Assembly: GCA_947470165.1 (NCBI GenBank)
Contig: CANISN010000004.1
Coordinates: forward strand, 1-22,402
Origin: Burkholderiaceae bacterium
Lineage (GTDB): Bacteria; Pseudomonadota; Gammaproteobacteria; Burkholderiales; Burkholderiaceae
DNA: 22,402 nucleotides
Reading direction: 5' to 3'
The stretch's first letter is position 1. Each line of letters begins with the position of its first letter. Shown here piece after piece: positions 1 to 7,359 of this stretch. Position numbers and translations under genes: made by a program. Under the pieces are notes generated by a model. That model did no database searches. It saw only the letters and a list, made by a program, of their open reading frames with translations, and had not been told where the DNA came from.

Positions 1-901
1 GATAGGCAATCGGTGAAGCATTCGATTTTTGGTTCTCTAGCTTGATATTTCTGTACTCAGCATGTGAGCGGACAAGTTCAAGCTGATTATCAAAAATGGC
101 TTTAACAATTTTGTATGCCTCTGCTTCAGACATAGAAGCGTTCACAACTAAAAGGTTGGCAACCGCAGCAACATTGTTATCTTTTTCCATGCCGCTATAA
201 GTCTGCTTTGTAATCACGGATGGGAAATAAAGATTGCCATATTTTTTATTCATAGCGGGAACTTCAGCAGTAGTGTCTACCATAACAATTTTCATGCTGG
301 GACTGTTTGCCAAATCAGTAACAGCTGCAGTTGGTAGTCCACCTACCCAAAAGAAGGCATCAATCTTACGGTCTTTTACTGCATTGACAGATTCTGCAAC
401 GCTCAAGCGCTCACGCTTGACATCTTTGTCTTTATCCAGCCCTGCAGCCTCTAACAAGCGAAAAGCCATGACTTCAGTGGCACTTCCAGGTGAGCCTGTA
501 CTAACGCGCTTACCTTTGAGGTCTTTCATGGTCTTAATACCAGTGGATTCCACGGTAGCAACGTGCATGAGGTTTGGATACAGTATGAGTAGATTGCGCA
601 AATCTATTGGCTTATCCTTGAATTTATCCTCACCATCTTTAGCATCTTTAGCGGCATCAGCCATTGAGAAACCAACGTAAGGTTTGCCAGTGCCAACAAG
701 TTTTAAATTATCAACTGAGCCACCTGTAACTTCAGCAGTCGCTGACATCCCTGGTACATGTTTGGATAAGACTGAGGCTAGGCCTCCACCCATTGGGTAA
801 TAAACGCCACCAGTACCACCAGTTGCGATAGAAATATTTTGCGCTTGTGCGACGCCAAACATCATGGTGAGTGATACAGCAATTACTTTAATAAGCTTCA
901 T
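1..901 (-). CDS. TAXI-family TRAP transporter solute-binding protein (partial, C-terminus outside window)
   Basis: Periplasmic binding protein of the TAXI type, which delivers small carboxylates or amino acids to a TRAP permease. The reverse strand gives about 300 residues without a stop; the gene runs off the left edge, so its C-terminus is missing. Residues 1-20 (MKLIKVIAVSLTMMFGVAQA) form a signal peptide, and the mature protein begins QNISIATGGTGGVYYPMGGG, the typical TAXI opening. The start is ATG at 901, preceded by AGGAG with 7-base spacing. It lies 29 bases after the DapA-like gene on the same strand, so it is probably last or internal in the operon starting at 2799. No TRAP membrane subunit is visible; one could lie left of the window. 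Family assignment is firm; substrate is unknown. Confidence 0.9.
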   Translation of the reverse strand, partial: MKLIKVIAVSLTMMFGVAQAQNISIATGGTGGVYYPMGGGLASVLSKHVPGMSATAEVTGGSVDNLKLVGTGKPYVGFSMADAAKDAKDGEDKFKDKPIDLRNLLILYPNLMHVATVESTGIKTMKDLKGKRVSTGSPGSATEVMAFRLLEAAGLDKDKDVKRERLSVAESVNAVKDRKIDAFFWVGGLPTAAVTDLANSPSMKIVMVDTTAEVPAMNKKYGNLYFPSVITKQTYSGMEKDNNVAAVANLLVVNASMSEAEAYKIVKAIFDNQLELVRSHAEYRNIKLENQKSNASPIAY

Positions 902-930
902 TTTTTGTCTCCTATTATGCGTTTGTTAAA

Positions 931-1857
931 TTAAAGGCCTGGCATACTGAAATTCATCTTTTGTAGTTCTCCCAGTAATTTTGCTTGCTGGTCTGCACTC
1001 AGTTGCACTAGTGGTGGACGGACCCGCAACCATTCAGAATCTTTGCTGTAGTGCGCAACGGCAGTTTTCATACCTGCAATCATTTGATATTTAGCAAAAA
1101 CCGAGCGTACTTGATCTAAGGCACCTTGGCGTTGATCTGCATCAGATTCCCTCCAATGGGCTGCTAATTCTGCGATTGCCCTAGGATTTACATTAGCAGT
1201 AGCTGAGATACAGCCAACGCCTCCTGTACGGAGGGCGCGCATTAAGAATACTTCGCTACCAGCGTAAACACGAAAGCCAGAAGGTGCCAAGAGCTTGATT
1301 ACGGACTCTGTGAATTCCCAATCACCAGAGCTATCTTTGATGCCTACAACAGTCTTCGGATACTCTTTATGAAGTCGCTCTAATAAAGCAAGGCTCAGAT
1401 TAATTTTAGTCACTGGCGGAATGTTGTAGATATAAATCTGTAATCCTACATCACCCACTTTTTGAATTACTTCTGAGAAGTAAGCGAAGAGGCCATCATC
1501 AGTAACATCTTTATAGTAGAACGGTGGCAACATTAATACGCCAGCACACTTATGTTGTACTGCATGTCGAGTCATGCTTACTGTGGAATCAATTGAGGTG
1601 GCGCCAGTTCCAGGCATCATGTGTGCTGGATTTAAACCGCCGGCGACGAGCGTGGTTAATGTATCCATCTTCTGTGACTCAGACATTGAGTTCGCTTCAG
1701 AGTTTGTGCCATAAATAGCTTGGCCAACACCATTTGCTTCAAGCCATTGGCATTGTTTTAGTAATTTTTGCGCATCTGGGCTGCCATCGGCTTTAAATGG
1801 AGTTAATACAGGAGAAAGCACCGCGGGTAGGGTGGAAGGGTGTAGGGAAATAGTCAT
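931..1857 (-). CDS. DapA/NAL-superfamily class I lyase, not a true dihydrodipicolinate synthase
   Basis: A 308-residue TIM-barrel protein of the dihydrodipicolinate synthase/N-acetylneuraminate lyase superfamily, the usual family length. These enzymes use a Schiff-base lysine to make or break C-C bonds of pyruvate or other 2-oxo acids, or to dehydrate sugar acids. The catalytic lysine is K174 in GIKDSSGD and the tyrosine is Y144 in YIYNIPP. The usual GTTGE loop reads GTNSEANS (50-57). After the tyrosine, the DHDPS-type NVPSRTG reads NIPPVTK, so V149 replaces the arginine that binds aspartate semialdehyde. This argues against a lysine-biosynthesis role and for a catabolic aldolase or dehydratase. 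ATG at 1857 has GGAG upstream. It sits 12 bases after the 2-hydroxyacid dehydrogenase gene and 29 before the TAXI gene, consistent with one transcript. Substrate is unknown. Confidence 0.88.
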   Translation of the reverse strand: MTISLHPSTLPAVLSPVLTPFKADGSPDAQKLLKQCQWLEANGVGQAIYGTNSEANSMSESQKMDTLTTLVAGGLNPAHMMPGTGATSIDSTVSMTRHAVQHKCAGVLMLPPFYYKDVTDDGLFAYFSEVIQKVGDVGLQIYIYNIPPVTKINLSLALLERLHKEYPKTVVGIKDSSGDWEFTESVIKLLAPSGFRVYAGSEVFLMRALRTGGVGCISATANVNPRAIAELAAHWRESDADQRQGALDQVRSVFAKYQMIAGMKTAVAHYSKDSEWLRVRPPLVQLSADQQAKLLGELQKMNFSMPGL

Positions 1858-1869
1858 ACTTACTCCGAT

Positions 1870-2799
1870 TTAATTTTTAACTTCGGTTAGAAGTGGCTCT
1901 TGATTATAGAAAGCTTCTAGGTTATCTATTGCTAAATTTGTCATCAATTGCCGCGTTTCAGAAGTGGCGCTACCGATATGCGGTGTTAATAAGACATTAT
2001 CAATATTTAAGAACCCAGAGTTTGGATTTGGTTCAGTTTCAAATACATCAAGTGCTGCACCTGCAATCTTTTTTTGTTGCAGTGCAACTAAAAGTGCGCC
2101 CTCATCTACTACACTGCCACGAGCAATATTGATCAGATAGCCCTTCGGCCCCAAAGCATCTAATACATCGGCATTGACCATCTTGTCTGTTTCTGGGCTA
2201 GCAGGGCAGGCCAGAAAGAGAATATCGCAGGCTAGAGCCAATGCCTGAATGTTGGGGTAGTAGTCGTAAGGGAGTGCTTTTTGGGATGGTCCGGTATAGG
2301 CAATCTTGACTTTGAAGGGTTCAAGGCGTTTTGCAAGATCTTGCCCAATTCGTCCCATTCCTGCAATTCCAACACATTTCCCCGCCAGTGTTGTGGTTAC
2401 TGTAAATAAACCTTTTGACCAGGCTGCACTCTTAACAAACTCATGTGCCTCAGGGATGCGCCGTAATAGCCCAAGCATCATCCCAATTGCTAGCTCACAA
2501 ACAGCATCATTGAGAACCCCAGGTGTATTAGTGGCCTTAATGCCCTTTTGCTTTAAATGCTCCATGGGCAGATTGTCGTACCCAACTCCACAAGTAGCCA
2601 CCATCGCTAATTGTGGGAGCCTATCAATGAGCTCAATAGGTAATTTGGTATTTGAGCGAATCAAAATACTTTGATAGGAGCCCGTAGGAATTGAGGCGTT
2701 GGGGTCGAGAAGGTGCACCGGCTGGATGCGTTGGTCTATGACCGCCTGCATCACCTCAGGAAATTGTCCGACCTGCAGTACCGAATTGACTGGGATCAT
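1870..2799 (-). CDS. D-isomer-specific 2-hydroxyacid dehydrogenase (hydroxypyruvate/glyoxylate reductase-like)
   Basis: Cytosolic NAD(P)-dependent enzyme that interconverts a 2-oxo acid and its D-2-hydroxy acid. The 309 residues show the standard family layout: a substrate-domain motif CGVGYDNLP (70-78), the Rossmann motif GIAGMGRIG (144-152), catalytic R227 in NIARGSVVDE, E256 in DVFETEP and H274 in LLTPHIGSAT. All three catalytic residues are present, so it should be active. It is the first gene of the minus-strand unit that continues with the DapA-like lyase and TAXI binding protein, suggesting it reduces or oxidises a 2-oxo/2-hydroxy acid handled by that pathway. The start is ATG at 2799; only a weak Shine-Dalgarno-like GTGAGA precedes it. 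It is divergent from the dehydrogenase gene at 2884 across 84 bases. Exact substrate cannot be read from sequence. Confidence 0.92.
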   Translation of the reverse strand: MIPVNSVLQVGQFPEVMQAVIDQRIQPVHLLDPNASIPTGSYQSILIRSNTKLPIELIDRLPQLAMVATCGVGYDNLPMEHLKQKGIKATNTPGVLNDAVCELAIGMMLGLLRRIPEAHEFVKSAAWSKGLFTVTTTLAGKCVGIAGMGRIGQDLAKRLEPFKVKIAYTGPSQKALPYDYYPNIQALALACDILFLACPASPETDKMVNADVLDALGPKGYLINIARGSVVDEGALLVALQQKKIAGAALDVFETEPNPNSGFLNIDNVLLTPHIGSATSETRQLMTNLAIDNLEAFYNQEPLLTEVKN

Positions 2800-2883
2800 G
2801 TCTCACTTACTTTTTTATTGGAATAATGACAATATTGTAAGAGGATTTGCAATCCTGATCTTACCCCTGAAGGAGAAATTGAA
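2800..2883. promoter_or_regulatory. Divergent promoter region with two palindromes
   Basis: The 84-base gap between two divergent dehydrogenase genes must hold both promoters. It contains the perfect 10-base palindrome ACAATATTGT (2829-2838) and, three bases later, AGGATT-TGC-AATCCT (2842-2856) with perfect 6-base arms. Such elements commonly serve as operators for dimeric regulators, but no regulator gene is in the window. No convincing -35/-10 pair was found on either strand. The downstream plus-strand gene has a good AGGAG at 2871-2875. Confidence 0.45.
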
Positions 2884-3825
2884 ATGTTATTTACCCCAGC
2901 TGAAACTAAAGTCGTCATCGTCGGCGGCGGCACCATGGGTGCTGACGTGGCAGCTGTATGTGCACGCGGTGGTTGTGCAGTTCAGGTAGTAGAGCCTACT
3001 ACAGAGCGTCGTGCACTCTTGCCCGATTATTTTGCAAACACCATGATTGATCTAGGATATGAACATCGTCTGCATTTACTCACCACTGCTGGCATCTTGG
3101 AAGAGGTAGATTGGCCAGAAGTGGACTTGGTGATTGAGTGTGTACCCGAGCGTTTGGATATTAAGCAAGAATTGTTTGCCAAGCTGGAGCAGTATGCAAG
3201 ACCTGAGACTGTATTGGCGAGCAATAGCACTAGCTTCCCGATAAGTGATATTGCAAGGGGTTTGAAAACATCGGCACGTATGATTGGATTGCATTTCTTC
3301 ATGCCGGCGCATTTGGTTCCGTGCGTGGAAGTAGTTTATGGCGAGAAGACTTCACCCATGGTTGGCGAAAGTCTTTCTCGATTGATGACGGCCTGTGGCA
3401 TGGTGCCAGTGACCGTGAAAAAAGATTTACCGGGTTTCTTGGCGAATCGTTTACAGCATGCTCTATCGCGCGAAGCTTTTGCAATGGTTGATGCCGGTAT
3501 TGCTAGCTTGGAGGATATAGATAAGGCTGTGCGTTTCGGCTTTGGCTTTCGTTACATTGCCGCAGGACCTGCCATGCAGAGGGATCATGCGGGCCTAGAT
3601 ATTCATGGTGCAGGGGGCGCGACGATTTATCCTACTCTGAATAACTCCCCTGACATCGCCAAATGCTTGAGTGATCGAATTGCCAGCGGTAAATTAGGTA
3701 TGAAAACAGGTGAAGGTTTTTATTCTTGGACTGCAGAGACCATGAAGGCAGAGCGAGAGCGCTATCAGGATGCCTTACGCGAGGGCTTAAAAATTATTCA
3801 AAAAGATCTTCCAGAGATCGAGTAA
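2884..3825 (+). CDS. 3-hydroxyacyl-CoA dehydrogenase family protein
   Basis: NAD-dependent L-3-hydroxyacyl dehydrogenase-type protein, 313 residues, with an N-terminal Rossmann domain and a C-terminal helical dimerisation domain. The nucleotide motif is VIVGGGTMGADVA (11-23). The catalytic-site signature follows: SNSTSFPISDIA (113-124), H137 in GLHFFMPAH and E149 in PCVEVV, the expected His/Glu pair. The C-terminal domain begins KDLPGFLANRLQ (180-191) and carries FGFGFRY. Size and organisation fit both 3-hydroxybutyryl-CoA dehydrogenase and its relatives L-gulonate 3-dehydrogenase and L-carnitine dehydrogenase. A non-CoA hydroxy acid substrate is plausible given the divergent 2-hydroxyacid dehydrogenase operon, but this is inference. 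The ATG has AGGAG 8 bases upstream. It is monocistronic, ending 7 bases before a convergent MFS gene. Confidence 0.88.
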   Translation: MLFTPAETKVVIVGGGTMGADVAAVCARGGCAVQVVEPTTERRALLPDYFANTMIDLGYEHRLHLLTTAGILEEVDWPEVDLVIECVPERLDIKQELFAKLEQYARPETVLASNSTSFPISDIARGLKTSARMIGLHFFMPAHLVPCVEVVYGEKTSPMVGESLSRLMTACGMVPVTVKKDLPGFLANRLQHALSREAFAMVDAGIASLEDIDKAVRFGFGFRYIAAGPAMQRDHAGLDIHGAGGATIYPTLNNSPDIAKCLSDRIASGKLGMKTGEGFYSWTAETMKAERERYQDALREGLKIIQKDLPEIE

Positions 3826-3832
3826 GTAAACT

Positions 3833-5038
3833 TTAAGTTAGATCTTTGAGATTGAGTTTCCGCAATTGGGGCGCTAAGTGGTAAGTAAGTAGAACCACTA
3901 CGATGGTTGCGGCTCCACCAAAGATGATGGATGGCACAAGCCCCATAAGGCTTGCAGCAATACCGGATTCAAGTGCACCTAATTCATTAGAAGAGCCAAT
4001 AAAGATTCCATTGATTGCGCTGATTCTTCCGCGCATTTGATCTGGAGTGGTTAGTTGCATGATGCTGCCACGAATTACTACCGAGACGGAGTCGCAGCAG
4101 CCAGAAATAAATAGAAAGAGTGCACATAGCCAAAGATTACTAGAGAGTCCAAAGGCAATAATGGCTAGTCCAAAGCCACCAACTGATAAAAATAGATACT
4201 TTCCAGAATCCTCTAATATTGGACGCCGTGCCAAATAAATACCAGTAAGCACTGCACCAGCTGCTGGCGCAGCTCTCAAAATCCCCAAAGTTTCGGGACC
4301 TGCATTCAGCACTTCTTTTACGAAAGCTGGGAGTATGGAGACGGCACCGCCAAAAAGAACAGCAAACATATCCAGCGCCATGATTCCAATAATCAACTCA
4401 TGTTTTCTGACGTAATGAAATCCCTGTAAAAAGCTTCTCAGGAAGTTAGTGCTTAAGTCTTGAGGTTTCTCATGTTTGATGCGAATGAAGGTAATCCCAT
4501 ATAGACCAATAGCCCCACTCAGTGCTGCTAAGGCATAGGTCCACTCCAATCCTGCAAATCCGATCATGAGCCCGCCTAAGCCAGGCCCAGCCACGACGCA
4601 AATCTGAAATGCAGAAGAGGCATAAGCGGTATATTTCGTCAGCTGATCTCTAGGAATAATTTGACCAAAAATGGCTTGATAGGAGGGGCGTAATAGGGCG
4701 CGAGCCAAGCCTAAAAAAGCCACTGCGGAATAAATCAGAGGGACGGGTGGCGTCAGCCAATTCAAGGCTACGGCAGCTAAAAACAATCCAGCAGCAATGT
4801 GAAGTAAGCAGGCGATGGCTGCAATTAGCTTTCGAGAGTGGCGATCTACTGCATGTCCTGCATACAGCGCCAGTATGAAATAAGGAACTAGCTCTGCTAG
4901 ACCTACTAAGCCGAGCGAAATCACGCTATTGGTGATCTCGTATAAGTGCCACCCTACGGCAACCATCATAATTTGGTAGCTTAGAGTCGCGCCAATACGG
5001 TAGAGTAAGAGGGTTTTAAAGGCTTGACTGGTTTTCAT
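3833..5038 (-). CDS. MFS transporter, EntS-like (MFS_3) subfamily
   Basis: Inner-membrane major facilitator protein of 401 residues with the hydrophobic pattern of about 12 transmembrane helices. The loop between helices 2 and 3 carries GHAVDRHSRK, the MFS motif A variant. A later loop reads PDQMRGRISAINGIFIGSSN, characteristic of the MFS_3 group that includes the enterobactin exporter EntS and many uncharacterised drug or metabolite exporters. The direction is therefore probably efflux; substrate is unknown, and no siderophore genes lie nearby. The start is ATG at 5038 with no strong Shine-Dalgarno sequence. Its 3' end is 7 bases from the convergent dehydrogenase gene, and its 5' end is separated by 44 bases from the divergent cytochrome b561 gene, so the two starts must share a very compact promoter region. 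Confidence 0.88.
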   Translation of the reverse strand: MKTSQAFKTLLLYRIGATLSYQIMMVAVGWHLYEITNSVISLGLVGLAELVPYFILALYAGHAVDRHSRKLIAAIACLLHIAAGLFLAAVALNWLTPPVPLIYSAVAFLGLARALLRPSYQAIFGQIIPRDQLTKYTAYASSAFQICVVAGPGLGGLMIGFAGLEWTYALAALSGAIGLYGITFIRIKHEKPQDLSTNFLRSFLQGFHYVRKHELIIGIMALDMFAVLFGGAVSILPAFVKEVLNAGPETLGILRAAPAAGAVLTGIYLARRPILEDSGKYLFLSVGGFGLAIIAFGLSSNLWLCALFLFISGCCDSVSVVIRGSIMQLTTPDQMRGRISAINGIFIGSSNELGALESGIAASLMGLVPSIIFGGAATIVVVLLTYHLAPQLRKLNLKDLT

Positions 5039-5082
5039 GAACTTGTCTTATTTTAATGGCGCCAGTGATTTATCCTTAAGGC

Positions 5083-5763
5083 ATGAAAAAAATCATTCGG
5101 GTCTGGGATCTACCCATTCGTTTGTTTCACTGGCTCTTAACCATCTGTATTCTGGCCAGCTTTATTTCCGTCAAGATCGGTGGTAACGCTATGGAGATTC
5201 ATGCACGAGTTGGTTATTGCGCCCTGGCTTTGATTATTTTCAGGATTTGCTGGGGTCTGATTGGTTCATATCATGCCCGTTTTATCAATTTCATACCGAG
5301 CCCCAAAAGTTTTTTCAGTTATGTATTTGGCAAGTCCAAGGCTGGCCTTGGCCATAATCCATTAGGCGCCTTATCTGTTGTTGCTTTAATTTTCTCGGTG
5401 GGTCTGCAAGCAGTTACTGGTCTGTTCGCAAATGATGACATTTCTTTTGAGGGTCCATTTGCAAAGTATGTTTCAAATAATACAGTTTCTTTCTTGACTT
5501 CAATTCACCACCTTAATGAAACAGTGCTCATTATTTTGATTGCGCTACATCTATGCGCCATCTTGTTTTACTACAAATTTAAAGGTGAGAATTTAGTAAA
5601 ACCCATGATCATGGGCGATAAAGAAATTGACCCAAGCGAGGAGGCAAATTATTCGCCAGCTGACTTGGGTCATGCCTCCGGGGACGGAGGTTTGCAACGC
5701 AGCCTTGCTTTATTCCTACTGAGCTTGATTGCTGTGATTCTAGGTTACTTTATTACTGCCTAA
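5083..5763 (+). CDS. Cytochrome b561-type diheme membrane protein (cytochrome b/b6 domain)
   Basis: Integral membrane b-type cytochrome of 226 residues, related to the bacterial b561/Ni-Fe-hydrogenase cytochrome b group. It opens RVWDLPIRLFHWLL, with H16 in the first helix, the classic N-terminal signature. Further candidate heme ligands are H40, H142/H143 (SIHHLNE) and H156 (IALHLC). Four core hydrophobic segments are visible (about 17-30, 43-62, 95-114, 146-164), plus an extra C-terminal segment at 207-225 after an acidic soluble linker. It probably passes electrons between quinol and a periplasmic c-type cytochrome. The convergent neighbour is a cytochrome c', and the two stop codons are directly adjacent (5761-5763 and 5764-5766). 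In many proteobacteria b561 and c-type genes are paired, so a functional link is plausible. AAGG lies just before the ATG. Confidence 0.85.
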   Translation: MKKIIRVWDLPIRLFHWLLTICILASFISVKIGGNAMEIHARVGYCALALIIFRICWGLIGSYHARFINFIPSPKSFFSYVFGKSKAGLGHNPLGALSVVALIFSVGLQAVTGLFANDDISFEGPFAKYVSNNTVSFLTSIHHLNETVLIILIALHLCAILFYYKFKGENLVKPMIMGDKEIDPSEEANYSPADLGHASGDGGLQRSLALFLLSLIAVILGYFITA

Positions 5764-6216
5764 TTACTTTTTCTTGAAGTCGTCATGACAAGCTTTGCAG
5801 CTTGCGCCAGCTGCACCAAAAGCCTTCTTAATATTTTCTAAGTCGCCAGACTGAGCGGCTTTATTAAGATCAACTACTGCCAACTGCATTTTTTCAGAAG
5901 CTGCCTTGAATTTAGCGTTATCTGACCACACTCCAGGCAGTGCGTTACCACCTTCGGTACCTGGTCCAAAGGCTTGCCATGGTAGCGTTGAAATAATAGC
6001 AACAACAGCCGCGTTCTTGGCAACTTCATCTTTATTGAATGGCGCTTCACCTTTAACTACTGCACCAATTTTTCCAAAGGAATTAGCCATTACCGTGAAT
6101 GCGCTCTGACGATATTTAATGGCATCCTCTGGTTTTTTAAATTGGGCAAAAGCAAAGCCTGCACCAACTGTGAGGATAGTAGCGGTAGCAGCGAGAATAA
6201 TTTTTTGTAGTTTCAT
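5764..6216 (-). CDS. Periplasmic cytochrome c'
   Basis: Class II c-type cytochrome of 150 residues, the usual cytochrome c' precursor length. Residues 1-24 are a signal peptide ending AFAFA, followed by the mature four-helix bundle starting near Q25. The single heme-binding site CKACH (140-144) sits close to the C-terminus, as in cytochromes c'; H144 is the proximal ligand. Members bind NO or CO and are linked to nitric-oxide tolerance, or act in electron transfer. The ATG at 6216 has AGAGG about 7 bases upstream. The upstream same-strand gene, the M50 protease, starts at 6971 and ends at 6309; the 92-base spacer probably contains a separate promoter, though none is obvious. The gene abuts the convergent b561 gene with no spacer. 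Confidence 0.92.
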   Translation of the reverse strand: MKLQKIILAATATILTVGAGFAFAQFKKPEDAIKYRQSAFTVMANSFGKIGAVVKGEAPFNKDEVAKNAAVVAIISTLPWQAFGPGTEGGNALPGVWSDNAKFKAASEKMQLAVVDLNKAAQSGDLENIKKAFGAAGASCKACHDDFKKK

Positions 6217-6308
6217 AAGTGACCTCTATTTATTAGGGGGTGAAAAAAAGGTAATTTAACCGTGAAATGAGCATACCCCAGAATGGCGTTTTTTGCCGTA
6301 GCAGCAGC

Positions 6309-6971
6309 CTAGAGAATCATTTGTAGGGGGAGAGTGACAAAGTACAGCACTCCCTTAAAGAAGCCTATTAAGGGCTCCATCCAAAGAGTGCCGATGATTC
6401 CAGTAAAGACGAGTGCGAGAACAATAAAGAAGCCCCAAGGCTCTAGCTTTCCGAGTGCGATGGATTGTCGCGCGGGCAACAGACCTGCCAGTATGCGGCC
6501 TCCATCCAGAGGGGGAAGTGGGAAGAGGTTAAATACCAAGAGACCAAGGTTCCAGGTGATGCCAGCTTGGGACATGGCAACTAGGAAGCGCTCATCTACT
6601 CCGAACCCTAGTAAGCCAATCAGCAGAATTGCCCAAATCAGTGCCTGAATGAAATTCGATCCCGGGCCAGCTAAAGCAACCCAAATGGAGTCAATTCGGG
6701 GGTTTTGAAGACGTCCAAAGTTGACGGGTACCGGTTTGGCGTAACCTACCAAATAAGGAGATCCAGCCAGAATTAGCATCAAGGGAATCAGGACTGTTCC
6801 AACCGGATCTATATGTTTCAGTGGGTTTAGGCTAACCCTACCCAGCATATAGGCGGTATTGTCACCAAATTTACGGGCGGCGAAGCCGTGTGCTGCTTCA
6901 TGGATCGTAATGGCAAAAATCAAAGGAATCGCATTAATGGCGACAGCTTGGATAGAATAGTCATTAATCAT
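6309..6971 (-). CDS. M50-family site-2 protease-like membrane metalloprotease
   Basis: Intramembrane zinc metalloprotease of the short site-2-protease type, 220 residues. The zinc motif HEAAH (H24, E25, H28) lies in the first membrane helix, and the third ligand is D156 in NLFPLPPLDGGRIL. The stretch YMLGRVSLNPLKHIDPVGT is typical of this cyanobacterial/proteobacterial subfamily. About five to six transmembrane segments are apparent, and there is no PDZ domain, unlike RseP. Substrates are unknown. The chosen start is ATG at 6971, giving MINDYSIQA, which fits family N-termini; the longer frame would need TTG at 7028 and would overlap the divergent small gene at 7001. No clear Shine-Dalgarno precedes the ATG. 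The start is 29 bases from that divergent gene's GTG. Confidence 0.9.
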   Translation of the reverse strand: MINDYSIQAVAINAIPLIFAITIHEAAHGFAARKFGDNTAYMLGRVSLNPLKHIDPVGTVLIPLMLILAGSPYLVGYAKPVPVNFGRLQNPRIDSIWVALAGPGSNFIQALIWAILLIGLLGFGVDERFLVAMSQAGITWNLGLLVFNLFPLPPLDGGRILAGLLPARQSIALGKLEPWGFFIVLALVFTGIIGTLWMEPLIGFFKGVLYFVTLPLQMIL

Positions 6972-6988
6972 GTCGATATGATATCTAT

Positions 6989-6993
6989 AGGAG
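6989..6993 (+). promoter_or_regulatory. Ribosome binding site AGGAG for the 55-aa GTG-start gene
   Basis: AGGAG lies exactly 7 bases upstream of GTG at 7001, within the 29-base gap between divergent genes. This strong site decides the non-ATG start and is the main evidence that the small frame is translated. Confidence 0.7.
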
Positions 6994-7000
6994 CATAAAA

Positions 7001-7168
7001 GTGACTGACGATAAGAAGCCTGAATCAAAAATCCCTGCTAAGCCAGTAGTAGCAAAGCCTGCAGCTCGTCCCCCAGCCCCCAAAGGCCCATCAGGCCCTG
7101 GTGGCAAGCCTCAAGCTGGCTTTGGCGGTGGAAAAGCCATGATGCGCAAGGCTGGCCGCGGCCGATAG
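7001..7168 (+). CDS. Small basic, Pro/Lys/Gly-rich hypothetical protein (GTG start)
   Basis: A 55-residue frame not recognised as any named family. It starts GTG with a strong AGGAG and ends TAG at 7166-7168. The protein opens with a short acidic/lysine stretch (MTDDKKPESK), continues with alternating Pro-Ala-Lys segments (about 12-30), a Gly-Pro-rich middle (29-44) and a basic C-terminus KAMMRKAGRGR. It has no hydrophobic segment, so it is likely cytosolic, intrinsically disordered and strongly cationic, suggesting nucleic-acid, ribosome or membrane-surface contact; this is inference. It is divergent from the M50 protease and 44 bases upstream of another small gene on the same strand, possibly co-transcribed. 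Conservation in relatives would decide whether it is real. Confidence 0.65.
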   Translation: MTDDKKPESKIPAKPVVAKPAARPPAPKGPSGPGGKPQAGFGGGKAMMRKAGRGR

Positions 7169-7212
7169 TGGATAATCGCGCTACTAATTAATGTATTTAA
7201 TGAGGATTTAAC

Positions 7213-7350
7213 ATGAACGAATGGCATAAAGAGTCAAAAGAGGAGATCAATAAAAAGATCATCACTTTGATCGTGATGTTGGCAGCTGCTACTAGCCTAG
7301 CTATTTTGTTTGCATTGGTTGCAGCTCATACTGGTTACGTATTCGGCTAA
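7213..7350 (+). CDS. 45-aa single-pass membrane protein
   Basis: A small frame from ATG at 7213 to TAA at 7348-7350, with GAGG 7 bases before the start. The first 15 residues are charged (MNEWHKESKEEINKK); residues 16-38 form one hydrophobic helix rich in Ile, Leu, Val and Ala; the tail HTGYVFG is short. The lysine pair just before the helix predicts an N-in, C-out orientation in the inner membrane. No family is recognised. It lies between the 55-aa basic protein and the extradiol dioxygenase, with only 9 bases to the latter, so the three may form one transcript. Small single-helix proteins often act as accessory subunits or regulators of larger membrane proteins, but nothing here identifies a partner. 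Confidence 0.72.
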   Translation: MNEWHKESKEEINKKIITLIVMLAAATSLAILFALVAAHTGYVFG

Positions 7351-7359
7351 TCTGTATTA

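Noticed and set aside
234..680. 148-residue plus-strand frame at the left edge
   Set aside because: It is the antisense shadow of the partial TAXI binding protein, which has a signal peptide, ribosome binding site and family motifs.
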